From Pseudomonas graminis (GTDB lineage Bacteria; Pseudomonadota; Gammaproteobacteria; Pseudomonadales; Pseudomonadaceae), in assembly GCF_002093745.1 (NCBI RefSeq), contig NZ_MTSB01000004.1, positions 340,405 through 404,404 on the forward strand: 64,000 bases of DNA. Reading direction: 5' to 3'. Position 1 is the first letter of the stretch. Every line of letters begins with the position of its first letter. The translations under genes were made by a program, and so were the position numbers. Below, in pieces: positions 42,884-51,431 of the stretch. The notes below the pieces were generated by a model. It was not told the DNA's origin and ran no database searches. It was given only the letters and a program-made list of their open reading frames with translations.

Positions 42884-43591
42884 TTACTGGGCAGGCGTCT
42901 GGTTTCTGGCTTTCAAACGCGCCAGCACATCGTCCGCGCCGCCACTTTTGGCCCCGATTCCGGCATCCTGCAGACGACGCTCAAGATCGCTGCCGCTGGA
43001 CTGGCTGGCCAGCTCTTCAGCGGCTTCCAGCTTGGCATCCTGTTCGTCCTGGCGCTGCTTGAGGCGCGCCAGTGAACCGACTGCGGTTTCCACGGCACCG
43101 CTGGCGCCACCGGTTGCAGTGGCCGTGGCAACCCGGGCACGCTGCACCGTTTCGCGGGCCTTGGCCATCTCGACCTGCTGCTTGAGGCTCTTGATCCGCG
43201 ACTCGGCCTTGATCACCTGGTCCTGCAGCAGGCTGACCTGCTTGCTGAACTGATCGGCCAGTTCCTGCTCCTGGTCACGCAGGGCTTCGATCTCGGCGAT
43301 CTTGTTGGCGCATTCGACGGCCAGCGCCTCTTCGCCTTTGTTCAGCGCCTGCATGGCGCGGCCTTCCCAGTTGGCAATGCTGGTGGCGTGTTCTTCAAGA
43401 CGCTGCGCCGAGAGCTTGTGCTTGGCCTTGATGGTGATCAGCCCGTCGCGGGCCTTGACCAGCGCGTTGTCGGCGTCACGGATTTCCTGATCCAGAATGC
43501 GGATGGCGTTGGCATCGGCAATCGACTCGCCCACTTCAGAAGCACCACCACGAACAGCGGTGACCAGTTTTTTCCAGATACTTGTCGTCAT
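42884..43591 (-). CDS. yjfJ: PspA/IM30-family protein (YjfJ)
   Basis: 235 residues, almost entirely alpha-helical coiled coil as in PspA and Vipp1: MTTSIWKKLVTAVRGGASEVGE (N-terminal amphipathic helix), then long helices with DQEIRDADNALVKARDGL and AECANKIAEIEALRDQEQEL-like heptads, and a Gln/Ala-rich end. ESCRT-III-type membrane repair proteins of this family bind stressed inner membranes. It overlaps yjfI by 4 bp. No PspF or PspBC homologues are near, so control differs from the classical Psp response. Confidence 0.92.
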   Translation of the reverse strand: MTTSIWKKLVTAVRGGASEVGESIADANAIRILDQEIRDADNALVKARDGLITIKAKHKLSAQRLEEHATSIANWEGRAMQALNKGEEALAVECANKIAEIEALRDQEQELADQFSKQVSLLQDQVIKAESRIKSLKQQVEMAKARETVQRARVATATATGGASGAVETAVGSLARLKQRQDEQDAKLEAAEELASQSSGSDLERRLQDAGIGAKSGGADDVLARLKARNQTPAQ

Positions 43592-44271
43592 GAATATTCT
43601 CCGCCTGACAGCGCTGTTCCGTAGATGAAATGGTCTTCAAAAGCGTCGGCCGCACGGAGCACATTGTCCGCGAGGGTGAGAATTTCCTGCACGATAACCG
43701 TAAGCGACGAGGCGGCGCTCAAGGCGCCGAACAGGCAGTAGACTTCCTTATCGCCACCCAGCTTTTCAATGCCGATCGACGACAGTGGAAACAGGTCGCG
43801 GCTGCGCAGCACCACGTCGTTGAAAGCCTGGACGTTCTTGACCTTGTTCACTTCAATCAAGACCGTGTCGGCGAGAATCTGCTCGCCTTCTACCGCGATG
43901 TAGATGGGCAGGTCGCCGTAATCGGCCATGATCAGCTTGATGCCCGCCGCATTGCCTTCAATAACGCTCATTTCGACCTGCCCATGACTGACCAGGTCCA
44001 GTTCGGAAAGAGCCTTATGCAGTGAGCTAACGGTCCAGTAGGTGTTCTCGCTCATGAAATCCTCCAATTTGATCCTCTCGCCCAGAAAGGGCTGTCTTAA
44101 TGCTTTTTCGATGCCACGCAGGGCATCGACATTCTCGGGCCGGATCCAGAACTCTCGCTTGACCAGCCCCGCATCCTTGAGTCGCAGGCGCATTTCACGC
44201 ATGTAATCGGTGGAGCTCTTGGAAACCTTGGCCGGGGCCGCCGGGGTGTCGCCCTGGGTTTTACGAGGCAT
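43588..44271 (-). CDS. yjfI: YjfI-like protein (DUF2170), first gene of the stress-type operon
   Basis: 227 residues. A basic N-terminal segment with STDYMREMRLRLKDAGLVKRE and WIRPENVDALRGIEKALRQ resembles a short DNA-binding (ribbon-helix-like) domain, followed by the DUF2170 part (about 85-215, VIEGNAAGIKLIMADYGDLP and ADTVLIEVNKVKNVQAFND). It could be an autoregulator or an adaptor of the YjfJ polymer. It is the promoter-proximal gene; the 411 bp upstream holds the promoter, a repeat and the pepN terminator. Confidence 0.85.
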   Translation of the reverse strand: MPRKTQGDTPAAPAKVSKSSTDYMREMRLRLKDAGLVKREFWIRPENVDALRGIEKALRQPFLGERIKLEDFMSENTYWTVSSLHKALSELDLVSHGQVEMSVIEGNAAGIKLIMADYGDLPIYIAVEGEQILADTVLIEVNKVKNVQAFNDVVLRSRDLFPLSSIGIEKLGGDKEVYCLFGALSAASSLTVIVQEILTLADNVLRAADAFEDHFIYGTALSGGEYS

Positions 44272-44387
44272 TGGCGCTTCCCCCTTGTTACTGACCGTGG
44301 ATCAGGTGAGCAACGTAGCAGATGTTTTTGAAGATAGATATGCATCACATGTGAGATTTTTTTGTAAGAGCTGAGTCATTGGCTTTC

Positions 44388-44405
44388 GTGCCAGTGCGTT
44401 GGCAC
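44388..44405. promoter_or_regulatory. Inverted repeat GTGCCA/TGGCAC upstream of yjfI
   Basis: GTGCCA (44388-44393) and TGGCAC (44400-44405) form a spaced palindrome about 120 bp upstream of yjfI. It could be an operator. A sigma-54 -24 element (TGGCAC) is present but no properly spaced TTGC was found. Confidence 0.35.
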
Positions 44406-44432
44406 AAGACTCAGATGTCGACAAGACTGACC

Positions 44433-44566
44433 TCTTCGCGGACAAGTCCGCTCCTACAGCATGCCCGCCGTGCCTCTGAGTTCCTGTGTTCCTGTGTTCC
44501 TGTGCTCCTGTGCTCCTGTGCTCCTGTGCTCCTGTGCCTTTGTAGGAGTGGACTTGTCCACGAAGA
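44433..44566. repeat. REPIN-like inverted pair with a tandem repeat in its loop
   Basis: Arms of 26 bp at 44433-44458 (core GCGGACAAGTCCGCTCCTAC) and its near-exact reverse complement at 44541-44566 (core GTAGGAGTGGACTTGTCCAC). This is the common Pseudomonas REP family that carries GGACAAGTCC. The loop is expanded by an octanucleotide repeat. It separates the yjf-like operon from pepN. Confidence 0.85.
44481..44536. repeat. Octanucleotide tandem repeat, 7 units
   Basis: Three units TTCCTGTG followed by four units CTCCTGTG, no interruptions. The T/C change is shared by the later units, pointing to slippage or unequal exchange. The repeat lies in the REPIN loop, where no gene runs. Confidence 0.95.
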
Positions 44567-44608
44567 CGAATCATCAAGCAGCGAATAAATCGGGGCAAAA
44601 CGCACAAA

Positions 44609-44642
44609 AAAGGCGCTACCTGCGTCAGCAGATAGCGCCTTT
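44609..44642 (-). terminator. Rho-independent terminator of pepN
   Basis: AAAGGCGCTA / TAGCGCCTTT outer stem with an inner CTGC / GCAG stem and GTCA loop, then a T run on the minus strand, 41 bp after the pepN stop. Confidence 0.95.
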
Positions 44643-44682
44643 CCTGAGCGTGTCATTTACGCACTTAGCACAGCATCGCCCC

Positions 44683-47349
44683 TCATACAGCCAGGCTTTT
44701 GCTCACCACTTCATACACATCCGCCGACAGCTTGCCAGAGGCGAGAATGCGCTCCAGTTCCGCCTTCATCAGCGCCTGACGGGCGCTGTCGTATTTGCGC
44801 CAGCGGGTCAGTGGCGCCAGCTGGCGGGAGGCGATCTGCGGGTTCAGGGCGTTCAGCTCGATGACCAGGTCCGCCAGGAAACGGTAGCCGGAGCCGTCCG
44901 CTGCATGGAAGTTGATCAGGTTCTGCCCGGCAAAAGCGCCGATCAAGGCACGGACCTTGTTCGGGTTCCTGATGCTGAAGGCGGGGTGTTTCATCAGTTC
45001 CTGCACGCGTTGCAGCCCGCCCGGCTGGGTGCTGGCCGCCTGAACGCTGAACCACTGATCCATGACCAGCGCGTTGCTCTTGAAGTTCTCGGCAAACACC
45101 GCGAGCGCTTTGTTGCGCTCTTCGGTGAACGGCGAGTTGACCAGCACGGCCAGCGCGGTCAGCCGCTCGGTCATGTTGTCGCTGGTGTCGAACTGGTCGA
45201 TGGTCGCCGCCAGCACGTCCGGTTTGCCGCTGAACATCAGGTACGACAGGGCGATGTTCTGCAGCGCACGGCGGGCGAAGTGCGTGGACTCGGCAACATA
45301 GGGCGTGGCTCTGGACAGCTCACGGTTAGCCGAGTAACGAGCCCACAGGCCGTCAAACAGGCCGTCGGCCAATTGTTTGCGGGCAAACTCCCGAGCGGCG
45401 TGAATGGCGTCGACATCTGCCACGTCGCTGATCTCGGCCAGATACGCCTCGCCAGGCAGCGACAGCATTTCCGCCACCATCGCCTGATCCAGTTGCTCGT
45501 CTGCCAGCACAGTGCCCAGCGCGGTAATCAGACGCTGATCCATGACCAGTGCCTGGCCTTGCTGATGCTGCTCGATCAGTTCCTGCAACACCTGAACCGA
45601 CAGTTGCTGGCCCGCGTCCCAGCGATTGAAGCCATCGCTGTCGTGCTGCATCAGGAACATCAATTGGTCGCGATCGTACGGGAAGCTCAGCTTGACCGGC
45701 GCAGAGAAACCGCGCAGCAGCGAAGGCAACGGCTGTTCAGCCGCATCGACGAACGTAAACGTCTGTTCGGCTTCAGTGACCGAAAGCACCCGCGTGCTGC
45801 CGGTAGCGGCGCTTTCGTTCGACAGGCGCAGGGCAATCTCTTTGCCCTGGCTGTCCAGCAGGCCCAGCTCGACCGGAATCACGAACGGCTGTTTCTGATC
45901 GCCCGGCTGGCCCGGTGTGGTCGGGCAGCTCTGGCGGAAGGTCAGGCTGTAGGTTTTTGCAGCGGCGTCATACGACTCACTGACGGCAAGACGCGGCGTG
46001 CCTGCCTGGCTGTACCAGCGTTTGAACTGGGTCAGGTCAACACCGTTGGCGTCTTCCATCGCCTTGATGAAATCGTCGCAGGTCGCCGCATGGCCGTCAT
46101 GGCGATCAAAATACAAGTCGCTGCCCTTGCGAAAGCCTTGGGCACCCAGCAACGTGTGGAGCATACCGACCACTTCAGCGCCCTTTTCATACACGGTCAG
46201 GGTGTAGAAATTGGAGATTTCGATAAAGCTGTCAGGGCGTACCGCGTGAGCCATCGGGCCTGCATCTTCGGCAAACTGATGAGTGCGCAGGTAGGCGACA
46301 TCCTGAATGCGCTTGACCGTGGCGGAGTTCATGTCGGCGGAAAAACCGGCGTCGCGGTACACCGTGAAGCCTTCCTTGAGCGACAACTGGAACCAGTCGC
46401 GGCAGGTCACGCGGTTACCTGACCAGTTGTGGAAGTATTCGTGGGCAACAATCGCTTCGACACGCTGGTGCGCGGCATCAGTCGCCGTTTCGGCACGAGC
46501 CAGCACGGCGCTGGAGTTGAAGATATTGAGGCCCTTGTTCTCCATCGCGCCCATGTTGAAGTCGTTGACCGCCACGATCATGAAGATGTCCAGGTCGTAT
46601 TCACGCCCGTAGGTTTCTTCGTCCCAGCGCATCGATTTCTTCAGGCTGGTCATGGCGTGCTGACACTTGTCGACGTTTTCCGGCTCGACGTAGATGCGCA
46701 GGGTCACTTCCCGATCGCTCATGGTGGTGAAGGTGTCTTCGATGCACCACAGATCACCTGCCACCAGCGCAAACAGGTAGGCCGGTTTCATGAACGGGTC
46801 TTCCCAGGTCGCCCAGTGCCGTCCGCCCTCTTCTTCGCCGCTGGCGATCGGGTTGCCGTTGGACAACAGGATCGGAAAGCTCTGCTTGTCGGCACTCAAT
46901 GTGGTGGTGAACGTGCTCATCACGTCGGGGCGGTCGAGGTAATACGTGATCTTGCGAAAGCCCTCGGCCTCGCATTGGGTGCAGAACATGCCGCTGGATT
47001 TGTACAGGCCTTCCAGCGCGGTGTTGGTTTCCGGATGGATGCGCACGGTACTGTCGACCGTGAAGGTGGCGGCCTGTGGGTGCAGGGTCAGGTGATCGTC
47101 GGTCAGCTGGTAATCCGCAGCGCTCAGTTCGATGTCGCTCAGCTTCACCGACACCAGCTCCAGATGCTGACCGTCCAGCACCAGCGGCGGCAGACCTGCA
47201 CCTCGCTCAGGGTTGCGGCGCATGACCAGTTGCGCATGAACCAGAGAATGGTCGTCGAACAGTTCGAAGGTCAGGTTCGTCTCGTCGATGAGGTACTCGG
47301 GAGCCTGGTAGTCCTTCAGGTAAATCATTTTCGGTTGTTCGGTGCGCAT
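44683..47349 (-). CDS. pepN: Aminopeptidase N
   Basis: 888 residues, M1 zinc aminopeptidase that removes N-terminal residues from peptides. GAMEN exopeptidase motif at 267-271, zinc site HEYFH at 303-307 and second glutamate E326 (LKEGFTVYRD), with the catalytic tyrosine region SNFYTLTVYEKGAE downstream. Length equals that of gammaproteobacterial PepN. It begins MRTEQPKMIYLKDYQ. Followed by a strong terminator; 12 bp upstream ends the DUF2797 gene on the same strand. Confidence 0.98.
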   Translation of the reverse strand: MRTEQPKMIYLKDYQAPEYLIDETNLTFELFDDHSLVHAQLVMRRNPERGAGLPPLVLDGQHLELVSVKLSDIELSAADYQLTDDHLTLHPQAATFTVDSTVRIHPETNTALEGLYKSSGMFCTQCEAEGFRKITYYLDRPDVMSTFTTTLSADKQSFPILLSNGNPIASGEEEGGRHWATWEDPFMKPAYLFALVAGDLWCIEDTFTTMSDREVTLRIYVEPENVDKCQHAMTSLKKSMRWDEETYGREYDLDIFMIVAVNDFNMGAMENKGLNIFNSSAVLARAETATDAAHQRVEAIVAHEYFHNWSGNRVTCRDWFQLSLKEGFTVYRDAGFSADMNSATVKRIQDVAYLRTHQFAEDAGPMAHAVRPDSFIEISNFYTLTVYEKGAEVVGMLHTLLGAQGFRKGSDLYFDRHDGHAATCDDFIKAMEDANGVDLTQFKRWYSQAGTPRLAVSESYDAAAKTYSLTFRQSCPTTPGQPGDQKQPFVIPVELGLLDSQGKEIALRLSNESAATGSTRVLSVTEAEQTFTFVDAAEQPLPSLLRGFSAPVKLSFPYDRDQLMFLMQHDSDGFNRWDAGQQLSVQVLQELIEQHQQGQALVMDQRLITALGTVLADEQLDQAMVAEMLSLPGEAYLAEISDVADVDAIHAAREFARKQLADGLFDGLWARYSANRELSRATPYVAESTHFARRALQNIALSYLMFSGKPDVLAATIDQFDTSDNMTERLTALAVLVNSPFTEERNKALAVFAENFKSNALVMDQWFSVQAASTQPGGLQRVQELMKHPAFSIRNPNKVRALIGAFAGQNLINFHAADGSGYRFLADLVIELNALNPQIASRQLAPLTRWRKYDSARQALMKAELERILASGKLSADVYEVVSKSLAV

Positions 47350-47361
47350 GCTGGAATCCTT

Positions 47362-48195
47362 CTACTGATGCACGGCCAGTTGATAGGCCGTGTACTTGCG
47401 AATATTGATCACGCCCGTGTCGAAAATCAGGTATTGGCCCTTGATCCCCAGCAGCGTGCCTTCGGCAATCGGGTTCTTGTCCAGGTTGAAGCTGACAACC
47501 TTGGTCGGGTAGGCCTCGACCGGGTAACGAAACTCCACAGGCTCGGCATCATGTAGCAATTGGATGGCTTGCAGACCAAATCGTTCTTGCAATCCCGACA
47601 GCCCTGCGCCGCAGTTGTCGAACAGCTCCTGGCGAATGGCCTTGAGGTCGACGGGCTGGGCGTCACCTTTAAGCAAGGCACGCCAGTTGGTGCGGTCAGC
47701 CACCTGGCTGCGCAGCAGGTCTTCGACAAAGCCCGATTGCTGACGGGTCGCCACGCGAATGATCGGCAGCGCCTGACTGGCACCCTGATCCAGCCAGCGG
47801 GTCGGCAGTTGAGTGGCACGGGTGATACCGACCTTCACGCCTGACGAGTTGGCCAGGTAGACAATGTGATCCGTCATGCAGAACTGCTCACCCCACGACG
47901 GGTCACGGCAGGTGCCCTGATCGTGATGGCATCGTTCCGGGCTCATGATGCACAGATCGCACTGTGCAAGCTTGAGCATGCACGGATAGCAATAGCCCTG
48001 GCTGTAGCTGGACTTGGTCTTGCGCCCGCAATGACTGCAGTGGATCGCCCCGAGAAACTCGAGTCGCACGGTCTTGCCGATCAGCGGGTTGACCGCAATT
48101 TCAGTGTCGCCCAGGCGAAAGGCGTATTGCACGAAAGGCGAGTCATCCTGACGCGCCGACATTTTGTTGACGGCTCCGCGACCAATTTCGATCAA
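47362..48195 (-). CDS. DUF2797 cysteine-rich protein
   Basis: 277 residues from a TTG start at 48195, chosen because IEIGRGAVNKMSARQDDSP is the typical N-terminus and the TTG overlaps the stop of the preceding gene (TTGA). A Cys-rich region, IHCSHCGRKTKSS, GYCYPCMLKLAQCDLC and ERCHHDQGTC, supports several zinc or Fe-S sites. The following DHIVYLANSSGVKVGITRAT resembles a GIY-YIG-like fold. Function unknown; conserved next to pepN in Pseudomonas. Confidence 0.88.
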   Translation of the reverse strand: MIEIGRGAVNKMSARQDDSPFVQYAFRLGDTEIAVNPLIGKTVRLEFLGAIHCSHCGRKTKSSYSQGYCYPCMLKLAQCDLCIMSPERCHHDQGTCRDPSWGEQFCMTDHIVYLANSSGVKVGITRATQLPTRWLDQGASQALPIIRVATRQQSGFVEDLLRSQVADRTNWRALLKGDAQPVDLKAIRQELFDNCGAGLSGLQERFGLQAIQLLHDAEPVEFRYPVEAYPTKVVSFNLDKNPIAEGTLLGIKGQYLIFDTGVINIRKYTAYQLAVHQ

Positions 48196-48452
48196 TGAAT
48201 AGCATCCGATTTGAACAGGATATTGGGCACCGGCGCCGATTTGGAGGCGCATTCCTGCGGCCCCATGTAGCCGGTGCGCTGATCTTCAGGCAGGTGCTGC
48301 GCTTCCCAGGCGATCAGCGCCTGCAAGGACAGTTCACGCTGTTCCTGGGTCAACTTGCGACCGTCGGACCATTTGCCGATTTCCACGGCCAGTTTCAGGC
48401 TCTCGTAGATATCCGGGGTGATGTTTTCGATCATTTCTATAAAAGACGACAT
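48192..48452 (-). CDS. DUF1315 (YeaC-like) protein
   Basis: 86 residues, MSSFIEMIENITPDIYESLK at the start and EWEAQHLPEDQRTGYMG-type sequence (here IAWEAQHLPEDQRTGYMG) near the centre. This is the DUF1315 family. Translationally coupled to the DUF2797 gene by overlap. Small, soluble, no known function. It heads the apparent DUF1315-DUF2797-pepN unit. Confidence 0.9.
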   Translation of the reverse strand: MSSFIEMIENITPDIYESLKLAVEIGKWSDGRKLTQEQRELSLQALIAWEAQHLPEDQRTGYMGPQECASKSAPVPNILFKSDAIH

Positions 48453-48531
48453 GGGGCACTCCAGAAAGTAGGCCAGTAATTCCAGGCTCTGTACGAAAAG
48501 TCGGCGTGCTCAGCCACTTTACGCACTGAGC

Positions 48532-49404
48532 CTAGGCTTTGCGGCGAGCAATCGCACCGCCGAAAAAGCCGGTAATACAACCGATGATCAACCCGCCGAC
48601 ATGAGCACCGTTGGCGATCTCGCCGAAGCCGAGCATGCTCACCAGACCGGACAGGCACAACGCCAGCCAGATCAGCATCATGATCAATACACCGCGCGGC
48701 AGGCGGTAGACCGGGTTGGGCGCCAGCAGTTGAAAGATCCAGCAATGGCCCAGTAACCCGTACAGCACACCGGACAATCCGCCGAACAGGCTCGGGCCGC
48801 TGAACAGGTATTGCACGTAATTCGAAACCGCCGAAAACAACAGTGTGAGCAGCAACAAAGACAGGCTGCCCTGGCGAATTTCGATACGTCGGCCCAGCTC
48901 CCAGAACCACATGCCGTTCATGGCCAGGTGCAGGATGCCGAAGTGGATCAACATCGGCGAAACGATGCGCCACCACTGCCCGGACGCAAGACTTTCAGAC
49001 AACGGCAAAAAGGTCGCGTATTCGCCATTGATCCGGAAGTCCTGAAAGGTCAGCCAGCGAATGGCTTCCAGGTTGTCGCCCAGCAGCGTCAGGCCGGCCA
49101 CCAGCAAAGTGGCCAGCAGCACCAGCGCTGTCACAGGGCTGCTGCGCAGTTGCTCGATCAGGCCCGGTTGTTTGTACTTGGGCGCCTGACTGGTATCGAC
49201 CCGCTGGACGTTCTCGTCACCGTCCGGGAAGCGCGCATACAACTCACGCACGTCATCGGCCAGCCGCTCGGCATCAGGCACCCAAAGCACCTGCTCGCCG
49301 ACTTCTTCGCTGACCCGGTGAGGGATCTGCAAACGCTGCAACAAACGAACAAAACCGCTCAAATCGGTCGTCAACGGCAAGCGCAGAACAGCAACGGGAC
49401 TCAT
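48532..49404 (-). CDS. glpG: GlpG-like rhomboid intramembrane serine protease
   Basis: 290 residues. A cytoplasmic N-terminal domain (1-85, with the GlpG-type LRLPLTTDLSGFVRLLQRL) precedes six helices. Active site: S211 (FGGLSGVLYG) and H268 (ANGAHVGG), with H154, H159 and N163 (HFGILHLAMN) forming the oxyanion side. It cleaves transmembrane substrates, in E. coli including orphan membrane subunits. Its start overlaps the phosphatase stop by 4 bp, forming nadK-phosphatase-glpG. Confidence 0.95.
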   Translation of the reverse strand: MSPVAVLRLPLTTDLSGFVRLLQRLQIPHRVSEEVGEQVLWVPDAERLADDVRELYARFPDGDENVQRVDTSQAPKYKQPGLIEQLRSSPVTALVLLATLLVAGLTLLGDNLEAIRWLTFQDFRINGEYATFLPLSESLASGQWWRIVSPMLIHFGILHLAMNGMWFWELGRRIEIRQGSLSLLLLTLLFSAVSNYVQYLFSGPSLFGGLSGVLYGLLGHCWIFQLLAPNPVYRLPRGVLIMMLIWLALCLSGLVSMLGFGEIANGAHVGGLIIGCITGFFGGAIARRKA

Positions 49405-50372
49405 GGTGAAACCTCGGGACGCTGAACGTCGACCCAGACGAATTTGTCCGGGTCGACCTGTGTTTCCTGATCAAGCCGGTAGGCAACCAGTTTGCCGTAG
49501 AGCACGGCGCTGTAATCCAGACAGGCCAGATTCGGCCGGATCGGTGCAGGCAGACCACTGCGCCAGTAATGACCGACGAACAGCAGCGGCTCATTGATGC
49601 CGTAGCGCAGCAATGCATTCTTTTCGGACGTGGACAATGGCGTCTTGGCCACGCCTTCAGGCAGCGCGTCAGGCTGGAAGACCACGTCACCGTAAGTCTG
49701 CGGGTCATCTTCCCAGAACTTGGTCCTGAAAAACTCGCGGGTCAGCCCGTCGCCGCCGGTCAGGGTAAGGCCGTGAGGCAGACGCATGTCAGTGCCACGC
49801 AGCAGGCGGTTGAAGACATTGCTGGCGAAACTGCCGGGCACTGCCGAGGCCTGAACGAACGCCCTGTCAATGCAGCCGTTGCCATACAGGCCACGCAACG
49901 GGTCGATCAGGGTCGCATCCCAGCAGGCATGCACCACCCGGAAGCGTCCGGCATCGATGTACAGCGGCAGCTCGTAGAACCAGTTGACGAACTCGCTCCA
50001 CTCATCGGGGTAAGCGTCGAACTGCGCCAGTGTTTCACCGATCAGCCGGGCGTGACGCGTGGTGTGTTCACGCACGAACTGATGGCCACTTTCAGGCAGG
50101 GCCGGTGTCACCCAGCCCAGCGCGTTGAATTCATGGTTGCCCATGATGCAATGAGCCTGCCCTGCCTGAACCATATCGCGCACGATGTGCAACGACTCGC
50201 GAATTCGCGGCCCGCGGTCGATGATGTCGCCGAGGAAAATGACGACGCGTTCAGGGTGGCGCCACACGCCAGCCTGCAGACGGTAACCGAGAAGCTCCAG
50301 CAAGTGCTCAAGGGTATGGGCACAGCCGTGTACATCACCGATCAGATCGTAGCCACGCGCCGGATCAAGCAT
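49401..50372 (-). CDS. Calcineurin-like metallophosphoesterase (PrpA-like phosphatase)
   Basis: 323 residues with the PPP-type metal signature: GDVHG (13-17), GDIIDRGP (48-55) and GNHEFN (78-83). Members include serine/threonine and dinucleotide phosphatases such as PrpA and ApaH; this one is longer than PrpA (about 218) and lacks ApaH-specific features. Placed between nadK (single-base overlap) and glpG (4 bp overlap). A role in nucleotide or signalling turnover is plausible but untested. Confidence 0.92.
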   Translation of the reverse strand: MLDPARGYDLIGDVHGCAHTLEHLLELLGYRLQAGVWRHPERVVIFLGDIIDRGPRIRESLHIVRDMVQAGQAHCIMGNHEFNALGWVTPALPESGHQFVREHTTRHARLIGETLAQFDAYPDEWSEFVNWFYELPLYIDAGRFRVVHACWDATLIDPLRGLYGNGCIDRAFVQASAVPGSFASNVFNRLLRGTDMRLPHGLTLTGGDGLTREFFRTKFWEDDPQTYGDVVFQPDALPEGVAKTPLSTSEKNALLRYGINEPLLFVGHYWRSGLPAPIRPNLACLDYSAVLYGKLVAYRLDQETQVDPDKFVWVDVQRPEVSP

Positions 50373-51262
50373 TAATCGCCCCCACCGCCGAGCCTGCTGC
50401 CCCAGCCGAGCTTGGTGCGGCAGACTTCATAATAGTTGTGGTCCAGCGGATGAATCAGGCGCAGCTTCTGCGGTTTCTTGCTGACCGTGATGGTGTCGCC
50501 CGGCGCGCACGTGAAGTGATTCTGACCGTCACAGGAGACCTGCGGGTAAATGGTCATGTCCTTGGACACCACGATTTTCAACTCGCTGTTGCCGTCGACC
50601 ACGATGGGCCGACCGGACAGCGTGTGCGGGTACATCGGCACGATGACGATGGCGTCGAGTTTGGGGTGCATGATCGGCCCGCCTGCCGACAGCGCGTAGG
50701 CCGTCGAGCCGGTCGGTGTGGCAACGATCAGGCCGTCGGCCTTCTGGCTGCACACGAACTGGCCGTCGATATAGATCTCGAACTCGATCATGCGCGTGGA
50801 CTTGCCGGGGTGCAGCACAACGTCATTGAGCGCATCGCCCTGGCCGATGGCCTCGCCGTGACGGCGCACTTCGGCCTGCAGCAGGAAGCGGTTTTCGACC
50901 AGGTAATGCCCGTCGAGCACTTCGGCGCATTTGACCTCCAGCTCGTCGGGACGAATGTCGGTCAGAAAGCCCAGGCTGCCACGGTTGATGCCCAGCACCG
51001 GCACATTATGCCGGGCCAGCGCACGCGCCGCGCCCAGCAGGCTGCCGTCGCCACCGACCACGATGACCATGTCGCACACTTCGCCGAGCATCTTGCGCGA
51101 CGAGGTCTGCAGGCCGTGGCCGGGCAGGACTTCGGCAATCGTCTCTTCAAGAATGACGTGCAGATGCCGATCCAGCAGGAATCTCTTGAGTCGGCGAACG
51201 GTATCGAGCACCTGAACACTGCCCAGGCGACCAATGATGCCGATATTGCGAAATTGCTCCAT
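50372..51262 (-). CDS. nadK: NAD kinase
   Basis: 296 residues. Phosphorylates NAD to NADP. The ATP/NAD-kinase motif GGDGSLLGAAR (70-80) and the NAD-binding segments ATPTGSTAYALSAGGP and VSCDGQNHFTCAPGD are intact. Length matches NadK of gammaproteobacteria. First of the nadK-phosphatase-glpG set; promoter expected in 51263-51431. Confidence 0.98.
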   Translation of the reverse strand: MEQFRNIGIIGRLGSVQVLDTVRRLKRFLLDRHLHVILEETIAEVLPGHGLQTSSRKMLGEVCDMVIVVGGDGSLLGAARALARHNVPVLGINRGSLGFLTDIRPDELEVKCAEVLDGHYLVENRFLLQAEVRRHGEAIGQGDALNDVVLHPGKSTRMIEFEIYIDGQFVCSQKADGLIVATPTGSTAYALSAGGPIMHPKLDAIVIVPMYPHTLSGRPIVVDGNSELKIVVSKDMTIYPQVSCDGQNHFTCAPGDTITVSKKPQKLRLIHPLDHNYYEVCRTKLGWGSRLGGGGD

Positions 51263-51431
51263 GAGGCTCCTGCTGCGAGTTCGATACGACTTAAAGAACG
51301 CGATTATGGGCGAAACGGCCCGGCAGCGGCAAACCGTGTGTTGAAAGGATGATCAGCACGCAACATTGCAGTGCCTGGCAATGCCTGCGCTTCACGCGCA
51401 AGGCCATGGTGTGATGGCCGCTCGGACGAAG

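Noticed and set aside
44388..44405. Sigma-54 promoter for the PspA-like operon
   Set aside because: A TGGCAC element is present but no TTGC at the required spacing on either strand, so only an inverted repeat is reported.
44481..44536. CRISPR-like or protein-coding repeat
   Set aside because: Period is 8 bp with no spacers and no gene reading through it; it is a simple tandem repeat.
44461..46422. 653-codon plus-strand ORF starting in the tandem repeat
   Set aside because: It runs through the octanucleotide repeat and the antisense of pepN; no start context or family match.
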